The position numbers and the translations under genes were made by a program. Source: DASPWV01 sp046726375 (GTDB lineage: Bacteria > Acidobacteriota > Vicinamibacteria > Vicinamibacterales > UBA2999). Taken from it: 64,000 nucleotides of DNA. Positions 16,224 to 25,244 of the stretch are shown here, piece after piece (the first letter of the stretch is position 1; every line of letters starts with the position of its first letter). The notes under the pieces were generated by a model, which was not told the DNA's origin, made no database searches, and saw only the letters and a list, made by a program, of their open reading frames with translations. The stretch is from positions 67,857-131,856 of the forward strand of contig JBKPAJ010000021.1 of assembly GCA_046726375.1 (NCBI GenBank). Reading direction: 5' to 3'.

Positions 16224-17522
16224 ATGCGACCCGATCGGACCGTCCGGCAGACCATCGTTTTCGTGTCGTTGGTCAGCGCGTTGCTGTTGTTTGCTGGCGC
16301 AACAGCTGCTCGCGCGCAGCAACCGACAGGCGAGACGAGCGCGACCGCCGGCGCTGACAGCGCCCAGGCACAGCCTGAGGCAAAGCCCAGCTTCGAGATC
16401 TATGGCTTTGCCATGCTCGACATCGGCCACGACTTCAAGCAGATCAACCCGAACTGGTTTGACACGATGCGCGTGACCAGGCTGCCGTCGTTCGAAAACG
16501 AGTTCGGACGCGACCACAATACCTTTGCCGGCGTGCGGCAAAGCCGCCTGGGTGTGCGATCGAACACGTCTACCGCGGTAGGCGATTTGAACACGACGTT
16601 CGAGTTCGAGCTGTTTGGCACCGGTGTCGATGAAGGCCAGACGACGTTTCGTCTGCGCCACGCGTACGGCGAGCTCGACGCGTTTCTCGCCGGCCAGACC
16701 TGGAGCCCATTCATGGATCCGGACGTGTTCCCCAATTCGCTCGAGTACTGGGGCCCCACGGGAATGGTGTTCTTCCGTAACGTGCAGGTCAGATGGACAC
16801 CCGTTCGCGGCGACCACACGGTGATGCTCGCGCTCGAACGGCCAGGTGCGAGCGGCGATCAGGGCGTCTATGCCGACCGCGTCGAGCTCGAAGGCATCCG
16901 GCCACGCTTTCCGCTCCCCGACTTCTCTGGCGCCTACAAGTACAGCGCCGGCTGGGGATACGCTCGAGTCGCCGGCATGTTACGCCGGATCTATTGGGAT
17001 GACACGAAGACGGATGATTTCTTCGATTTCACCGACAATGCCACCGGGTGGGGCATCAATCTGAGTTCCAACCTCAAAGCCGGAGCAAGCGACACCATTC
17101 GGCTGCAGTTCGTGTTCGGCGAAGGCATCCAGAACTACATGAATGACGCACCGGTTGACATCGGGATTGAAAACAGACCTGTCATCAACCCTCCTGTAAG
17201 CACCGAGCCGCCAATCGCAGGGGTGCCGCTGCCGTTGATCGGATTTGTCGCGTTTCTCGATCACACGTGGAGTCGGGAGTTCAGCACTGCGGTCGGGTAC
17301 TCGCTGACCGACATCGACAACAGCGACGCGCAAGCGCCAAACGCATATAGCAAGGGCCATTACGCGCTCGGCAACGTTCTCTACTACCCGGTGCCCAACG
17401 TCATGGTGGGAAGCGAGCTGCAGTGGGGCCGCCGCGAAAACTTCTCCGATGGATTCCACAGCGACGGGTTCAAGGTCCAGTTCTCGTTCAGGTACAACTT
17501 CTCGTGGAAATTGGGAGGCTAG
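16224..17522 (+). CDS. DcaP-like trimeric outer-membrane porin
   Basis: 432 residues with a signal peptide (cleavage near AARAQQ). The mature start FEIYGFAMLDIGHDFKQINP and the segment RQSRLGVRSNTSTAVGDL match DcaP-family porins, which admit anionic dicarboxylates and aromatic acids. C-terminal strands are amphipathic. AAGGAG is placed 8 nt before the ATG. It overlaps functionally and physically with the preceding amidohydrolase (31-bp gap) and the following glutaminase (2-bp gap). Confidence 0.88.
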   Translation: MRPDRTVRQTIVFVSLVSALLLFAGATAARAQQPTGETSATAGADSAQAQPEAKPSFEIYGFAMLDIGHDFKQINPNWFDTMRVTRLPSFENEFGRDHNTFAGVRQSRLGVRSNTSTAVGDLNTTFEFELFGTGVDEGQTTFRLRHAYGELDAFLAGQTWSPFMDPDVFPNSLEYWGPTGMVFFRNVQVRWTPVRGDHTVMLALERPGASGDQGVYADRVELEGIRPRFPLPDFSGAYKYSAGWGYARVAGMLRRIYWDDTKTDDFFDFTDNATGWGINLSSNLKAGASDTIRLQFVFGEGIQNYMNDAPVDIGIENRPVINPPVSTEPPIAGVPLPLIGFVAFLDHTWSREFSTAVGYSLTDIDNSDAQAPNAYSKGHYALGNVLYYPVPNVMVGSELQWGRRENFSDGFHSDGFKVQFSFRYNFSWKLGG

Positions 17523-17524
17523 CG

Positions 17525-18580
17525 ATGAAGGCACGCACTCGGAACATTTCTCTCGGCGCCGCGGTGCTCTTCGCGGTGGCCGTGCTGGCCCTCGCCATGC
17601 CGTGGCTCCGCGCTCAACAAGCGCCGGCAAACGTCCAGCAGGCCGTCGACGCGGCATACGCGAAATTCCGGTCGCTCAGCGAAGGCAAGAACGCGGACTA
17701 CATTCCAGCGCTTGCCAAGGTCGATCCCAACCTGTTCGGCATCGCCCTGGTGACGGTCGACGGCAAGGTCGCGACCGCCGGCGACGTGAAGACCGAAGTC
17801 TCGATTCAGTCGATCTCGAAAGTGTTCACCATGGCCCAGGTGATCCAGGAACAGGGCCCCGAGTCCATCGAGAAACGCATTGGCGTCGACGCCACCGGCG
17901 CGCGATTCAACTCGATCATCGCCGTCGAGGGCGTCCGCACCGTCGTGGGCACGGGCGCGCCCGAGATGAATCCGCTCGTCAACCCCGGGGCCATTTCCGC
18001 GACCAGTATGGTCCGGGGAAGCAGCGCCGACGAAGTGTGGAAGAAAATCATCAGCTTCCACAACGACGCCGCGGGCCGTCAGCTGAGCGTGCTGCAGGAC
18101 GTTTACAAGTCGGAGTCGGATACCAATCAGCGCAATCAGGCGATCGGTGCGTTGATGCTGGCCTACGGCTACATCAAGGACAACTGGCAGCAGGCCGTCG
18201 ATCTCTACACTCGCCAGTGTTCGATCGGCGTGAACGCGAGGGACCTTGCGACAATGGCGGCAACGCTCGCTGCCGCAGGCAGGAATCCGGTGACCGGCAA
18301 GCAGGTGCTCGATGCGTCGAAGGTGCCGGGCGTGCTCGCGGTGATGGCGACCGCGGGACTCTACGACGACTCGGGCAAGTGGCTGTATCACACCGGTCTC
18401 CCGGCGAAGAGCGGCGTGGGCGGCGGTATCATCGCCGTCTCGCCCGGCAAGTTCGGCATTGCCGTGGTCTCGCCGCCGCTCGACGACGCAGGAAACAGCG
18501 TGCGCGCACAGCGGGCGATCGAGGCCATCTCGAATGCCCTCAATGGCAACCCGTACGCTGCGAAGCCACCGACGAATTGA
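17525..18580 (+). CDS. glsA: Exported glutaminase
   Basis: 351 residues: signal peptide (cleavage near WLRAQQ) then a serine-type glutaminase domain with the catalytic SxxK in SIQSISKVFTM, and the downstream family motifs NAIGALMLAYGY-like helix, ARDLATMAATLAAAGRNP and GVGGGIIAVSPGK. Converts glutamine to glutamate and ammonia. Most bacterial glutaminases are cytoplasmic, so export is notable. It is consistent with the sigma-54 (often nitrogen-linked) promoter of this operon. The ATG has GGGAGG 7 nt upstream, overlapping the porin stop. Confidence 0.93.
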   Translation: MKARTRNISLGAAVLFAVAVLALAMPWLRAQQAPANVQQAVDAAYAKFRSLSEGKNADYIPALAKVDPNLFGIALVTVDGKVATAGDVKTEVSIQSISKVFTMAQVIQEQGPESIEKRIGVDATGARFNSIIAVEGVRTVVGTGAPEMNPLVNPGAISATSMVRGSSADEVWKKIISFHNDAAGRQLSVLQDVYKSESDTNQRNQAIGALMLAYGYIKDNWQQAVDLYTRQCSIGVNARDLATMAATLAAAGRNPVTGKQVLDASKVPGVLAVMATAGLYDDSGKWLYHTGLPAKSGVGGGIIAVSPGKFGIAVVSPPLDDAGNSVRAQRAIEAISNALNGNPYAAKPPTN

Positions 18581-18602
18581 CGCGACCGGCGGATTTGGAT
18601 CA

Positions 18603-19637
18603 GTGTTGGCGATCGTTCGCCGAACACTTGGCATTGCACTCACGGTGTGCGTGAGTGCGACGAGCTACGCGCAGGGTCGAACCGACGTCGTGACGCTTGC
18701 CAACGGCGATCGGATCACTGGCGAAATCATACGGCTCGAGCGCGGACGGTTGGAGTTCAAGACCGACGACGCCGGCACGCTCTACCTCGAATGGGACAAA
18801 CTCCTGAGTGTCGTCGCGACCGCGCGTGTGGTTGAAGTCGTCACCAGCGACGAGCGGCGATTTCTCGGAACGTTGGGCCCAACCGTCGAGCGGTCGATCG
18901 GCATCACCAGCGCCGAAGGCGTTGTCACGCTCGCCATGACGGAGGTGACGTGGATGACGCCGATCGGCGGGAGCTTCTGGAAGAAACTCGACGGCGCGAT
19001 CGATGCCGGATTCAGCTATACGCGGTCGAGCGGTGTGGCGCAGCTCAATCTCAACTCCGACACGACTTACCGCAAGCCGGCGTTCGAGGGACGGCTCACC
19101 GCGTCGGTCACAGTGACTCAGAAGGACGATGACTCCGGTCGCGACGACCGCGGGTCGCTTCAGTTGTCGTACCTGCGATACCCGTGGCGGCGCTGGTTCC
19201 TGCTCGTGGGTGGCCGCTTCGAGACCAATGAAAGTCTCGGGCTCGAGCTTCGTTCGCAACTCGTCACCGCGGTCGGTCCGCGCGTGATCAACAGCAATCG
19301 CGCGCAGATGGCGTTCGGGGCGGGACTGAGCGTGAACGACGAACGCGGGGTGGACGTCGAGTCGACGCGCAACGTGGAGGCGCTCTTCATCTTCCAGACT
19401 TCGTTCTATACCTACGACAGGCCGAAAACGAATCTCGATATTGCCCTGCAGTACTACCCGAGCCTGAGCGACATTGGACGGCAGCGGGTGCAGTTCGACG
19501 CGGCCGTCAAACGCGAACTTTGGAAGGATCTGTTCGTTTCGTTCAACGGCTACAACACCTTCGACAGCCGCCCCCCGAATGCAGCCGCCGACAACAACGA
19601 CGTCGGCATCGTCTGGTCGATCGGCTGGAGCTACTAG
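18603..19637 (+). CDS. DUF481 family outer-membrane protein
   Basis: 344 residues from GTG 18603, which gives a good signal peptide (MLAIVRRTLGIALTVCVSAT, cleavage after SYAQG). The early part (VVTLANGDRITGEIIRLERG) is an SH3-like 'DRITGEI' repeat often seen before DUF481. The rest is a beta-barrel with alternating hydrophobic residues ending in IGWSY. The frame is open to 18459 within glutaminase, but that would lose the signal peptide. Last gene of the operon. Confidence 0.85.
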   Translation: MLAIVRRTLGIALTVCVSATSYAQGRTDVVTLANGDRITGEIIRLERGRLEFKTDDAGTLYLEWDKLLSVVATARVVEVVTSDERRFLGTLGPTVERSIGITSAEGVVTLAMTEVTWMTPIGGSFWKKLDGAIDAGFSYTRSSGVAQLNLNSDTTYRKPAFEGRLTASVTVTQKDDDSGRDDRGSLQLSYLRYPWRRWFLLVGGRFETNESLGLELRSQLVTAVGPRVINSNRAQMAFGAGLSVNDERGVDVESTRNVEALFIFQTSFYTYDRPKTNLDIALQYYPSLSDIGRQRVQFDAAVKRELWKDLFVSFNGYNTFDSRPPNAAADNNDVGIVWSIGWSY

Positions 19638-19643
19638 CCCCAG

Positions 19644-19659
19644 CTCCGGTATCCCGGAG
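19644..19659. promoter_or_regulatory. Palindrome CTCCG-N6-CGGAG
   Basis: CTCCGGTATCCCGGAG, one base different from the copy at 3120. It lies just after the DUF481 stop and 102 bp before TGGCACCGTTCTTCCA (19761-19776), which has the -24 element and correct spacing but CC in place of the key -12 GC. It could serve the lipoprotein gene at 19822, or it may be a terminator hairpin without a T-run. Confidence 0.4.
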
Positions 19660-19821
19660 GAAGCACGCGCGAGGTCGGGTCACCGGCGGCTAAAGCGCGC
19701 GGCGGTGACGCGGGAATGAGAATTTCTCGTGTTATCGTGCCGCTATATCCGTCGCAACGGTGGCACCGTTCTTCCATAGCCGAGGCGAGAAGCGGCCGTT
19801 GCCATGCCGCGGAGGTCCATC

Positions 19822-20388
19822 ATGTCACGCCACCGTCACGCCCTCGTCGTTGCTGCCTGTTTGACATTCGCACTCGCTGGATGCCACAAGCAGCCCAGCA
19901 CGCGGCCGCTCAAAACCAGCCCCGTTACCACCGGCGAGGGAACGATTGAGGAGGCGCGCAGAAAACTCCAGGGGCGTTGGACGCTGCTCTCGCTGACGGT
20001 AGCCAGCGAGGACGGACGCCAATCAGCCGTGGATGCCACTGGCGTGCTCGCCTTTGACGGCTTCGGCAATCTGGACATCGAGTATCGGCTGAGCGAGGCC
20101 GGGCAGAAAACCCTCGAAGGACTCGGGATCAAGACGCCGGGTCCCGTCCTCTCGACGTCGGGCAACGTTGCGATCGATCCCGTACAGCGACAGATTCGAT
20201 ATGCTGGCGTCGATGTGCAGAAGCGGGCGCTCGAATTCGATCCGGATTTGGCCGCGCGCCGCGCCAATCCGTTTACGCTCGAGCGCATGCGCTATTACAG
20301 CTTCGCGGACACGGGCGAGCTGACGCTGACCACGCGGCACGACAACGGCCGCGACGCCGCTGTCGCGCACTGGAAACGCGCGTCGTAG
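19822..20388 (+). CDS. Predicted lipoprotein, unknown function
   Basis: 188 residues. ATG 19822 has GGAGG 8 nt upstream and gives a lipoprotein signal with lipobox LAGC (residue C21). The mature domain contains LQGRWTLLSLTVASEDG and a strand-rich C-terminal half, reminiscent of lipocalin-like small domains, but I cannot name a family with confidence. It is convergent with the DUF4136 gene, 4 bp apart. Confidence 0.75.
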   Translation: MSRHRHALVVAACLTFALAGCHKQPSTRPLKTSPVTTGEGTIEEARRKLQGRWTLLSLTVASEDGRQSAVDATGVLAFDGFGNLDIEYRLSEAGQKTLEGLGIKTPGPVLSTSGNVAIDPVQRQIRYAGVDVQKRALEFDPDLAARRANPFTLERMRYYSFADTGELTLTTRHDNGRDAAVAHWKRAS

Positions 20389-20392
20389 CGCT

Positions 20393-20887
20393 TTACTTCT
20401 TTCCGCCCGGATACGTTTCGAACAGGCGCGCAACGTACTGACGGATTTGGCTGTTCCGCGCCGCCGCGTCGGCGTTGATCGGCTGCACAGTGTCGGCCGC
20501 CCACACCCGCTTGTTGCTCGCGTCACGCATGACGATCACGAGACGCCCCAGGGTCTTCGTCGGCGCCAGCTTGCCCTCGCGCTCATACGCGTCGATCTTG
20601 TCGAGGTCGACATCGGTGCGGACGTTGGTGTGATAGCGGATGGTCACGTTGCCGGTGCCGCTTTCCAGCTTGCGAAACCCACGCGCCGCCATTTCGGCAT
20701 CAATCGCTTCGACGATGACTTTGTGCGCCGAGACATCGTGTGCCTCGTAGCCTTTTTCCCACGTGTATGTCGTAAAGGCAGCGAAGTTCGCCTTCGGGTC
20801 TTTGAGACTCTCGATCTTGCCTTCCTTGGGAGGCGCTTGAACGAACGACAGGACGACAGCCATCACGCAACCCACCAACTTCATCAT
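20393..20887 (-). CDS. DUF4136 family exported protein
   Basis: 164 residues with an N-terminal hydrophobic signal (MMKLVGCVMAVVLSFVQA). The body shows the DUF4136 pattern: an opening 'DPKANFAAFTTYTWEKG', 'VIVEAIDAEMAARGFRK' (the conserved helix), 'NVTIRYHTNV' and 'GRLVIVMRDASNKRVWAADT'. Members are outer-membrane or periplasmic proteins of unknown role. Not lipidated by its own N-terminus unless C7 is used. Confidence 0.85.
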   Translation of the reverse strand: MMKLVGCVMAVVLSFVQAPPKEGKIESLKDPKANFAAFTTYTWEKGYEAHDVSAHKVIVEAIDAEMAARGFRKLESGTGNVTIRYHTNVRTDVDLDKIDAYEREGKLAPTKTLGRLVIVMRDASNKRVWAADTVQPINADAAARNSQIRQYVARLFETYPGGKK

Positions 20888-20923
20888 GACCTCACTTCGA
20901 ATTAAGCAATCTGTCGACGCCTA

Positions 20924-20980
20924 GCAGTGAAGCTCCGCCTCAAACCGCCAAGGACTGCGAAGTTGTCTCCGCTTCACTGC
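20924..20980. repeat. Hairpin element with 10-bp arms
   Basis: GCAGTGAAGC at 20924-20933 and its exact complement GCTTCACTGC at 20971-20980, separated by 37 bp. Located between two minus-strand genes, 31 bp from the second hairpin element. No T-run, so it is more like an intergenic repeat than an intrinsic terminator. Confidence 0.45.
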
Positions 20981-21011
20981 CATATGTTGGTTTGCCCCCG
21001 CTCCGCCGGGG

Positions 21012-21081
21012 CTAGACATCCCCTAAGGCGCTTGCAAAACTTGCCTCATTTCGGACGCTCTCAGCCTTAGGGGATGTCTAG
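21012..21081. repeat. 70-bp MITE-like element with 18-bp perfect inverted ends
   Basis: CTAGACATCCCCTAAGGC (21012-21029) and GCCTTAGGGGATGTCTAG (21064-21081) are perfect complements with a 34-bp centre. The ends carry CTAG. It supplies the last codons and the stop of the small gene at 21023-21250, which looks like an insertion into it. No transposase is nearby, so it would move only with a partner elsewhere. Confidence 0.6.
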
Positions 21082-21250
21082 TTGCCAACCACTCACTACG
21101 CCGGAAACATGTCCACCGGCCGAGAGTCGTGGCCTGTTCGGCCTGCGCCGCAACGACCGTGCCCTCGCGGGAAATCCTGAGCCGTGCCAACGGCTGGGCA
21201 GAGAGCACCGCTGTCGCGACAACAAACGTCAGAGCGTTCCGCATGCTCAT
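21023..21250 (-). CDS. Small exported protein, C-terminus replaced by the hairpin element
   Basis: 75 residues. The ATG at 21250 overlaps the TGA of the transglycosylase gene (ATGA), implying coupled translation. The N-terminus is a good signal peptide (MSMRNALTFVVATAVLSAQP). From about residue 56 the frame runs into the 18-bp inverted repeat and ends at a TAG inside it. Probably a truncated member of the transglycosylase operon; the original length is unknown. Confidence 0.4.
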   Translation of the reverse strand: MSMRNALTFVVATAVLSAQPLARLRISREGTVVAAQAEQATTLGRWTCFRRSEWLATRHPLRLRASEMRQVLQAP

Positions 21251-22830
21251 TTGCCCCGCTTCTGCATCGCCTTTTCGCGCTCGGTCCGCTGCTCCATCAA
21301 CAACGAATAGGCAAGATAGTACTTGTAAATGTTGGCCACGTACTGCACTGTCTCGCGCCCGATGACCTCGCCGGCTACGACTTCCACGTTGTTGAACCAC
21401 ACGTTGGGGTTCAGCCCGCGTTGGGCGGCACGGGCGCGCAGCTCGCGGATGCGGCCAGGGCCTGCATTATAGGACGCAAACGTGAACAGACCCTTGTCGA
21501 GCGGCGTCATGTTCTCGCCTGCGAAGTAGCGGTCCATCATGAAGCGGACGTACTTCACCCCACCATGGATATTCGGCTCGAGCTGTCTGATGTCGCCCAC
21601 CTGCAGTTCCTTCCCGGTCTGCGGCATTACCTGCATGACGCCGATCGCACCGACACGGCTCTTGGCGTTTTGATTGAGCTGCGATTCCTGGTAGCCCTGC
21701 GCCGCCATCAGCAGGAAATCGAGTTTGTATTGACCGCTGTATTTCCTGAACAGAGCAACGGTGCGCTCGAACTTGGCGCGCTCGTCCTCGGCCGTCGCAT
21801 TGCGCGCGTAGCTGATGTTTTTAAGATACTGATTGAAGAGCATGTTGCGCCTCGCCGAGCCTTCCGGGTAGCGCGCGATGAACGCGTTGAGTTCGGCAAG
21901 CAGTTGTGGACTGTTCTTGCGAACGAGCATGCCCGTTTGTCCCCCGGTCCTGACCGCGGCCCCCGTGTTCAGCACCAGATTCGGAAATACCTTCTGCCAG
22001 AACTCCGCGATGTAGTCGTCGGTCATGGTCATCGGCACAAGCCCAGCGTTCACCATTTCCAGAATGTCTTCGTTGGCGAGCACCTCGGGGGCCGCCCGCA
22101 CCTTCACCGGCGGTTTTCCGGCCTTCTTGAGCTCCGCATTGAACCGATCGACACCCTGCGCGGAAATGTCGGACTTGCGCAAGTACACTTCGCGGCCGCC
22201 GAGGTCCAGCGGCGACGCGACCGGTGGCACGTCCGGGCCGGTCACGATAATCGACGAGATATTGCTGCGGGTCGGATTCGTGGCATCGACTTGAGCTTTT
22301 CGCCAGGCCGTCAGCAGCGTCCCGGCTGACACGACGTCGCCGCGTCCGTCGAGCAGCGCGGGGATCAGCTCGTCATTCGCGACTGGAATGAACACGACAT
22401 GCACTTTCGTGTGCCGCGACTGCAATTTCTTGTTGAGGTCCTCTTCGAAAAGGCGGAACGCGTCGTGCACCAGCCCGCGCGGTTGTCCCTGGTCGACGAA
22501 GTAGTTCACCTTCGAGTACGTGGTCAACACACGAATGACGCGGCGCTGGATCATCCCCTCGAGATCCCCAGTCCACTTGACACCCCGGATGTCCGGCAGC
22601 TCGTACACTTCGTCCGCCTCCGCCTTGGCGGCACGGTCAGCCTCGCTGATGGCTGCGGCGTCGGACGTCGACTGGTTCACGGCGGCGCCCGACGGCGACT
22701 GGTTCGCGGCGGCGCCCGACGTCGACGTCGCGCCTCCGGACGGCGGGCCACCCTTACACGAGACAATCGCCGCGACCGCGCACAACGCCAAGGCGAGGGA
22801 TGCGCATCTTGACAAACCTTCCGCTGTCAT
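21247..22830 (-). CDS. MltF-like lytic transglycosylase lipoprotein
   Basis: 527 residues from ATG 22830, chosen because GGAGGA lies 5 nt upstream and a lipobox (IVSC) follows. The first part has a repetitive Ala/Ser/Gln linker (SGAAANQSPSGAAVNQSTSD), then a solute-binding-protein-3-like domain (about 110-340), then an SLT domain (about 360-500) with catalytic Glu in AAQGYQESQLNQNAKSRVGA and the GVMQVMPQTG motif. Cleaves peptidoglycan glycan strands with 1,6-anhydro formation. The start overlaps the stop of the upstream gene by 4 nt. Confidence 0.9.
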   Translation of the reverse strand: MTAEGLSRCASLALALCAVAAIVSCKGGPPSGGATSTSGAAANQSPSGAAVNQSTSDAAAISEADRAAKAEADEVYELPDIRGVKWTGDLEGMIQRRVIRVLTTYSKVNYFVDQGQPRGLVHDAFRLFEEDLNKKLQSRHTKVHVVFIPVANDELIPALLDGRGDVVSAGTLLTAWRKAQVDATNPTRSNISSIIVTGPDVPPVASPLDLGGREVYLRKSDISAQGVDRFNAELKKAGKPPVKVRAAPEVLANEDILEMVNAGLVPMTMTDDYIAEFWQKVFPNLVLNTGAAVRTGGQTGMLVRKNSPQLLAELNAFIARYPEGSARRNMLFNQYLKNISYARNATAEDERAKFERTVALFRKYSGQYKLDFLLMAAQGYQESQLNQNAKSRVGAIGVMQVMPQTGKELQVGDIRQLEPNIHGGVKYVRFMMDRYFAGENMTPLDKGLFTFASYNAGPGRIRELRARAAQRGLNPNVWFNNVEVVAGEVIGRETVQYVANIYKYYLAYSLLMEQRTEREKAMQKRGK

Positions 22831-23945
22831 TGAGTCCTCCGAAACGGCATGCCGACCCAGGAATATTGCCAACCAACTGACAGAATCTTAAAGCGACCAC
22901 CCACCCGCGTGATGACCCCGTCACTGAAGCTACACTTCAAGGACTGCCGACGACTCACAGGCACCGAGCCTGTGACGCCGACGCGCGAGTTCGCTTGCAG
23001 CGAGGTCAGGCTCTGCAGGCCGTCAACCGTCGTTCGCCCGCCGTACCAGTAGTTCAGGTCGAGCGAGATCCACAGGCGCGGTTTGACATCGTAGCTGATG
23101 TGCCCCTCGAACGATCCGATCGGGGACTGTTTGCGGACCGACCCCCGCACCTCTGGACTTGGGGCGAAGTAGTCGTTATTGGCCGTAAACAACCAGACGC
23201 CTCCATACGCGTCGATGACCAGGCGTCTTGCCCGGTGGCTGAGGCCGATTTCCGGTTTGAAACTCCAGCGATTCGTCCCCAGATTGATCACCCGCGTATT
23301 GACGTACTGGCCAGTCGGCGCGACCACGCGCAGGCTCGCACCGATGACATTCTTGGATGGCGGGGTCTTGACGAACTCGGGAGCCGGCATGGCCCGTCCG
23401 CCTTTCAGGTTCACCGCGAACCTCACCGCGGAGTCCATCAGCCCTTCGCGGTGAGCGTCACGCTCGTTGCCGATAACCGTGGCGCGGATATTCCCGGTTA
23501 CCCACGGAAGCGCTGCACTGAGATTGGCCGATCGACCGAAGAAGTCGAATCCGAAGTAATAACTGAGAACGGGAGTATGCATGGTCCCGCTGGCATCGGT
23601 GATGGGCAGCGTTGGATCGAACTGGACCTCTCCCTTCGACAGCGCGTACGTGAGCGTTACGGCGTTCGACGACACCGGCGTAATGACGTAAGCGCGCGGC
23701 GTAAGATCCTGCGCCGCGCACGGCGCCGACACCACCCAGGCGGTGACCGCCGCGGCAAGAACGCGACGCGCGCAAGACCGTGCGTTCCTGCCGGTATGCA
23801 GTGTCGCCAGCTCCGAGGTGGATACTTCCGTAGAAGATCGCGGACAGCTTCCCGAAGGAGCGCCTTGCACTTGGCGTTGTCGATAACGAAGTTGATGTTG
23901 GCTTGTTCCACGCCTCGCCACACCCACCGCTCCTTTTGCGGACAA
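22827..23945 (-). CDS. MetA-like (phenol degradation) outer-membrane transporter
   Basis: Up to 372 residues. The mature beta-barrel begins after a signal core RRVLAAAVTAWVVSAPCAAQ and contains DLTPRAYVITPVSSNAVTLT, ANLSAALPWVTGNI and RVVAPTGQYVNTRVINLGTNRW, all typical of the Phenol_MetA_deg family. The start is unclear: TTG at 23945 leaves about 55 residues before the signal core, and GTG at 23921 has a better ribosome site (AAAGGAG). No start lies right before the signal peptide, so an upstream frame error is possible. It overlaps the transglycosylase gene by 4 nt. Confidence 0.75.
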   Translation of the reverse strand: MSAKGAVGVARRGTSQHQLRYRQRQVQGAPSGSCPRSSTEVSTSELATLHTGRNARSCARRVLAAAVTAWVVSAPCAAQDLTPRAYVITPVSSNAVTLTYALSKGEVQFDPTLPITDASGTMHTPVLSYYFGFDFFGRSANLSAALPWVTGNIRATVIGNERDAHREGLMDSAVRFAVNLKGGRAMPAPEFVKTPPSKNVIGASLRVVAPTGQYVNTRVINLGTNRWSFKPEIGLSHRARRLVIDAYGGVWLFTANNDYFAPSPEVRGSVRKQSPIGSFEGHISYDVKPRLWISLDLNYWYGGRTTVDGLQSLTSLQANSRVGVTGSVPVSRRQSLKCSFSDGVITRVGGRFKILSVGWQYSWVGMPFRRTQ

Positions 23946-24195
23946 ATCGAGGACGAACCGTGCCGCCGTATGCCCTCGCAGTATATGTGCACTCCTCGCG
24001 GCGCTGTCACGGTGACGTGACTACGTCGCTCGCCCCCAAAAGGGAGCACCAGCGGTATGGACACCATCGCCACCCAAGGGTCCCGCACATGGGCCGAGCG
24101 CGCACTTCGTAATGATGCTGAATACAACACGCGCGCAAAGAGACGCTGGCTGGCGCCGTGCCGCAAGGGCGGTGAGTCACACCTGCGTCGAACGC
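23946..24195. other. Intergenic stretch, no supported gene
   Basis: 250 bp between two minus-strand genes. A minus-strand frame here reads into the MetA-like gene in another phase with a stretch VEQANINFVIDNAKCKALL, but it lacks a start with a ribosome site and I cannot support it as a gene. Confidence 0.4.
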
Positions 24196-25065
24196 TCAAG
24201 GCCGCACGGGCACTTCAGCGGCGACACCGCGGCGTTGCAGCATGATGTAGCAGATGGAAACCACGACATTCACCAGCAGGTACAACACAATCGCGGCGGG
24301 TACGAGCTTCTCCTGCGGAAAATTTGCGCCGGCGACGGCGATCGCGATCGCCGGATGCCGGCATGCGGTGGAGAGCGCCAGCACGCTGCGTTCTTCGCGA
24401 TTGGGTCCGCCGAGGGTGTGACCGACCACCAGGCCCACAACGACAAACACCGCGAACAGCAATACTGTGCCGTTGCCTATGAGCGAAAGCGCTGTCGGCA
24501 GCAGCGCGGCCAGCAGCGCAACTGTCGTGAGCGCGAGAGACGCAAGCGCGACGATCGCCGACCATTTCGCCAGTTTCAACGCCACGCCAGGCGACACAGT
24601 TCGCACGGCCATGCCGAGTCCGAGCGGCAACAGCACCGAGATAAAGGCGAGACGTAGGATCGCTCCCGGCGGCAACGCGATCGGCAGACCCACGATGCGG
24701 CCGATGAAGGAAAGTGCAATTGGAACATAGAGAATCGACAACACCGCGGCCGTGACCATGAGGCCGATGCCATACGCTATGCGCCCGCCCGCTTTCGCCT
24801 CGCGATTCAAGAGCAGTGGCGGCATTGGCGAGACCGCCAAAGCGAGGACTGCGATTTCAACCGCCGGGTGAAACGCGAAGAGAACGATCGACAACACCGC
24901 GAAGAACGGCATGACGACGAACATCGCCAGCAGCGCACGCGCCGCCATCCGTGGGCGGCGGGCGGGATACAGGACGTCGTCGCCCGTCGATTGCAACCCG
25001 TAGCTGAATACCGCTAGAAAGATGCTGGCCTTGAGGGCCAGGCTCACGGCCTGCTGGGTATCCAT
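24196..25065 (-). CDS. BASS (bile acid:Na+ symporter) family transporter
   Basis: 289 residues, about nine hydrophobic helices, no signal peptide. The segment VLALAVSPMPPLLLNREAKAGG and the later LALSTACRHPAIAIAVAGANFP match the broken, cross-over helices of BASS transporters. Substrates of the family include organic acids, pantoate and arsenite; none is indicated here. The palindrome at 25129 lies 63 bp upstream of the start. Confidence 0.85.
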   Translation of the reverse strand: MDTQQAVSLALKASIFLAVFSYGLQSTGDDVLYPARRPRMAARALLAMFVVMPFFAVLSIVLFAFHPAVEIAVLALAVSPMPPLLLNREAKAGGRIAYGIGLMVTAAVLSILYVPIALSFIGRIVGLPIALPPGAILRLAFISVLLPLGLGMAVRTVSPGVALKLAKWSAIVALASLALTTVALLAALLPTALSLIGNGTVLLFAVFVVVGLVVGHTLGGPNREERSVLALSTACRHPAIAIAVAGANFPQEKLVPAAIVLYLLVNVVVSICYIMLQRRGVAAEVPVRP

Positions 25066-25128
25066 CGGTGTGTTGGCACACGCTCGGCGCTGCGAGCCCC
25101 GAGTCCGTGCGCCTCTATTCAGGATATT

Positions 25129-25144
25129 CTCCGCGATTCCGGAG
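25129..25144. promoter_or_regulatory. Palindrome CTCCG-N6-CGGAG upstream of the BASS gene
   Basis: On the minus strand it reads CTCCGGAATCGCGGAG, one base from the copy at 3120. It is 63 bp from the BASS start, too close for the usual enhancer spacing. The best minus-strand -24/-12-like sequence (TGACACAAGCGTTGCG, 25247-25232) lies on the other side of it and has GA instead of GG. Confidence 0.35.
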
Positions 25145-25244
25145 CCGTCACCGCCAGGTCAAAACCCAGTGATTTCGGCGACGGGCTTTCAACAGAAATG
25201 TGCAGCTTTGCGATTGCCGGCACACCAGCATCGCAACGCTTGTG

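Noticed and set aside
25073..25088. Plus-strand TGGCACACGCTCGGCG with sigma-54 spacing
   Set aside because: No plus-strand gene follows within 2 kb; it lies at the start of the minus-strand BASS gene.
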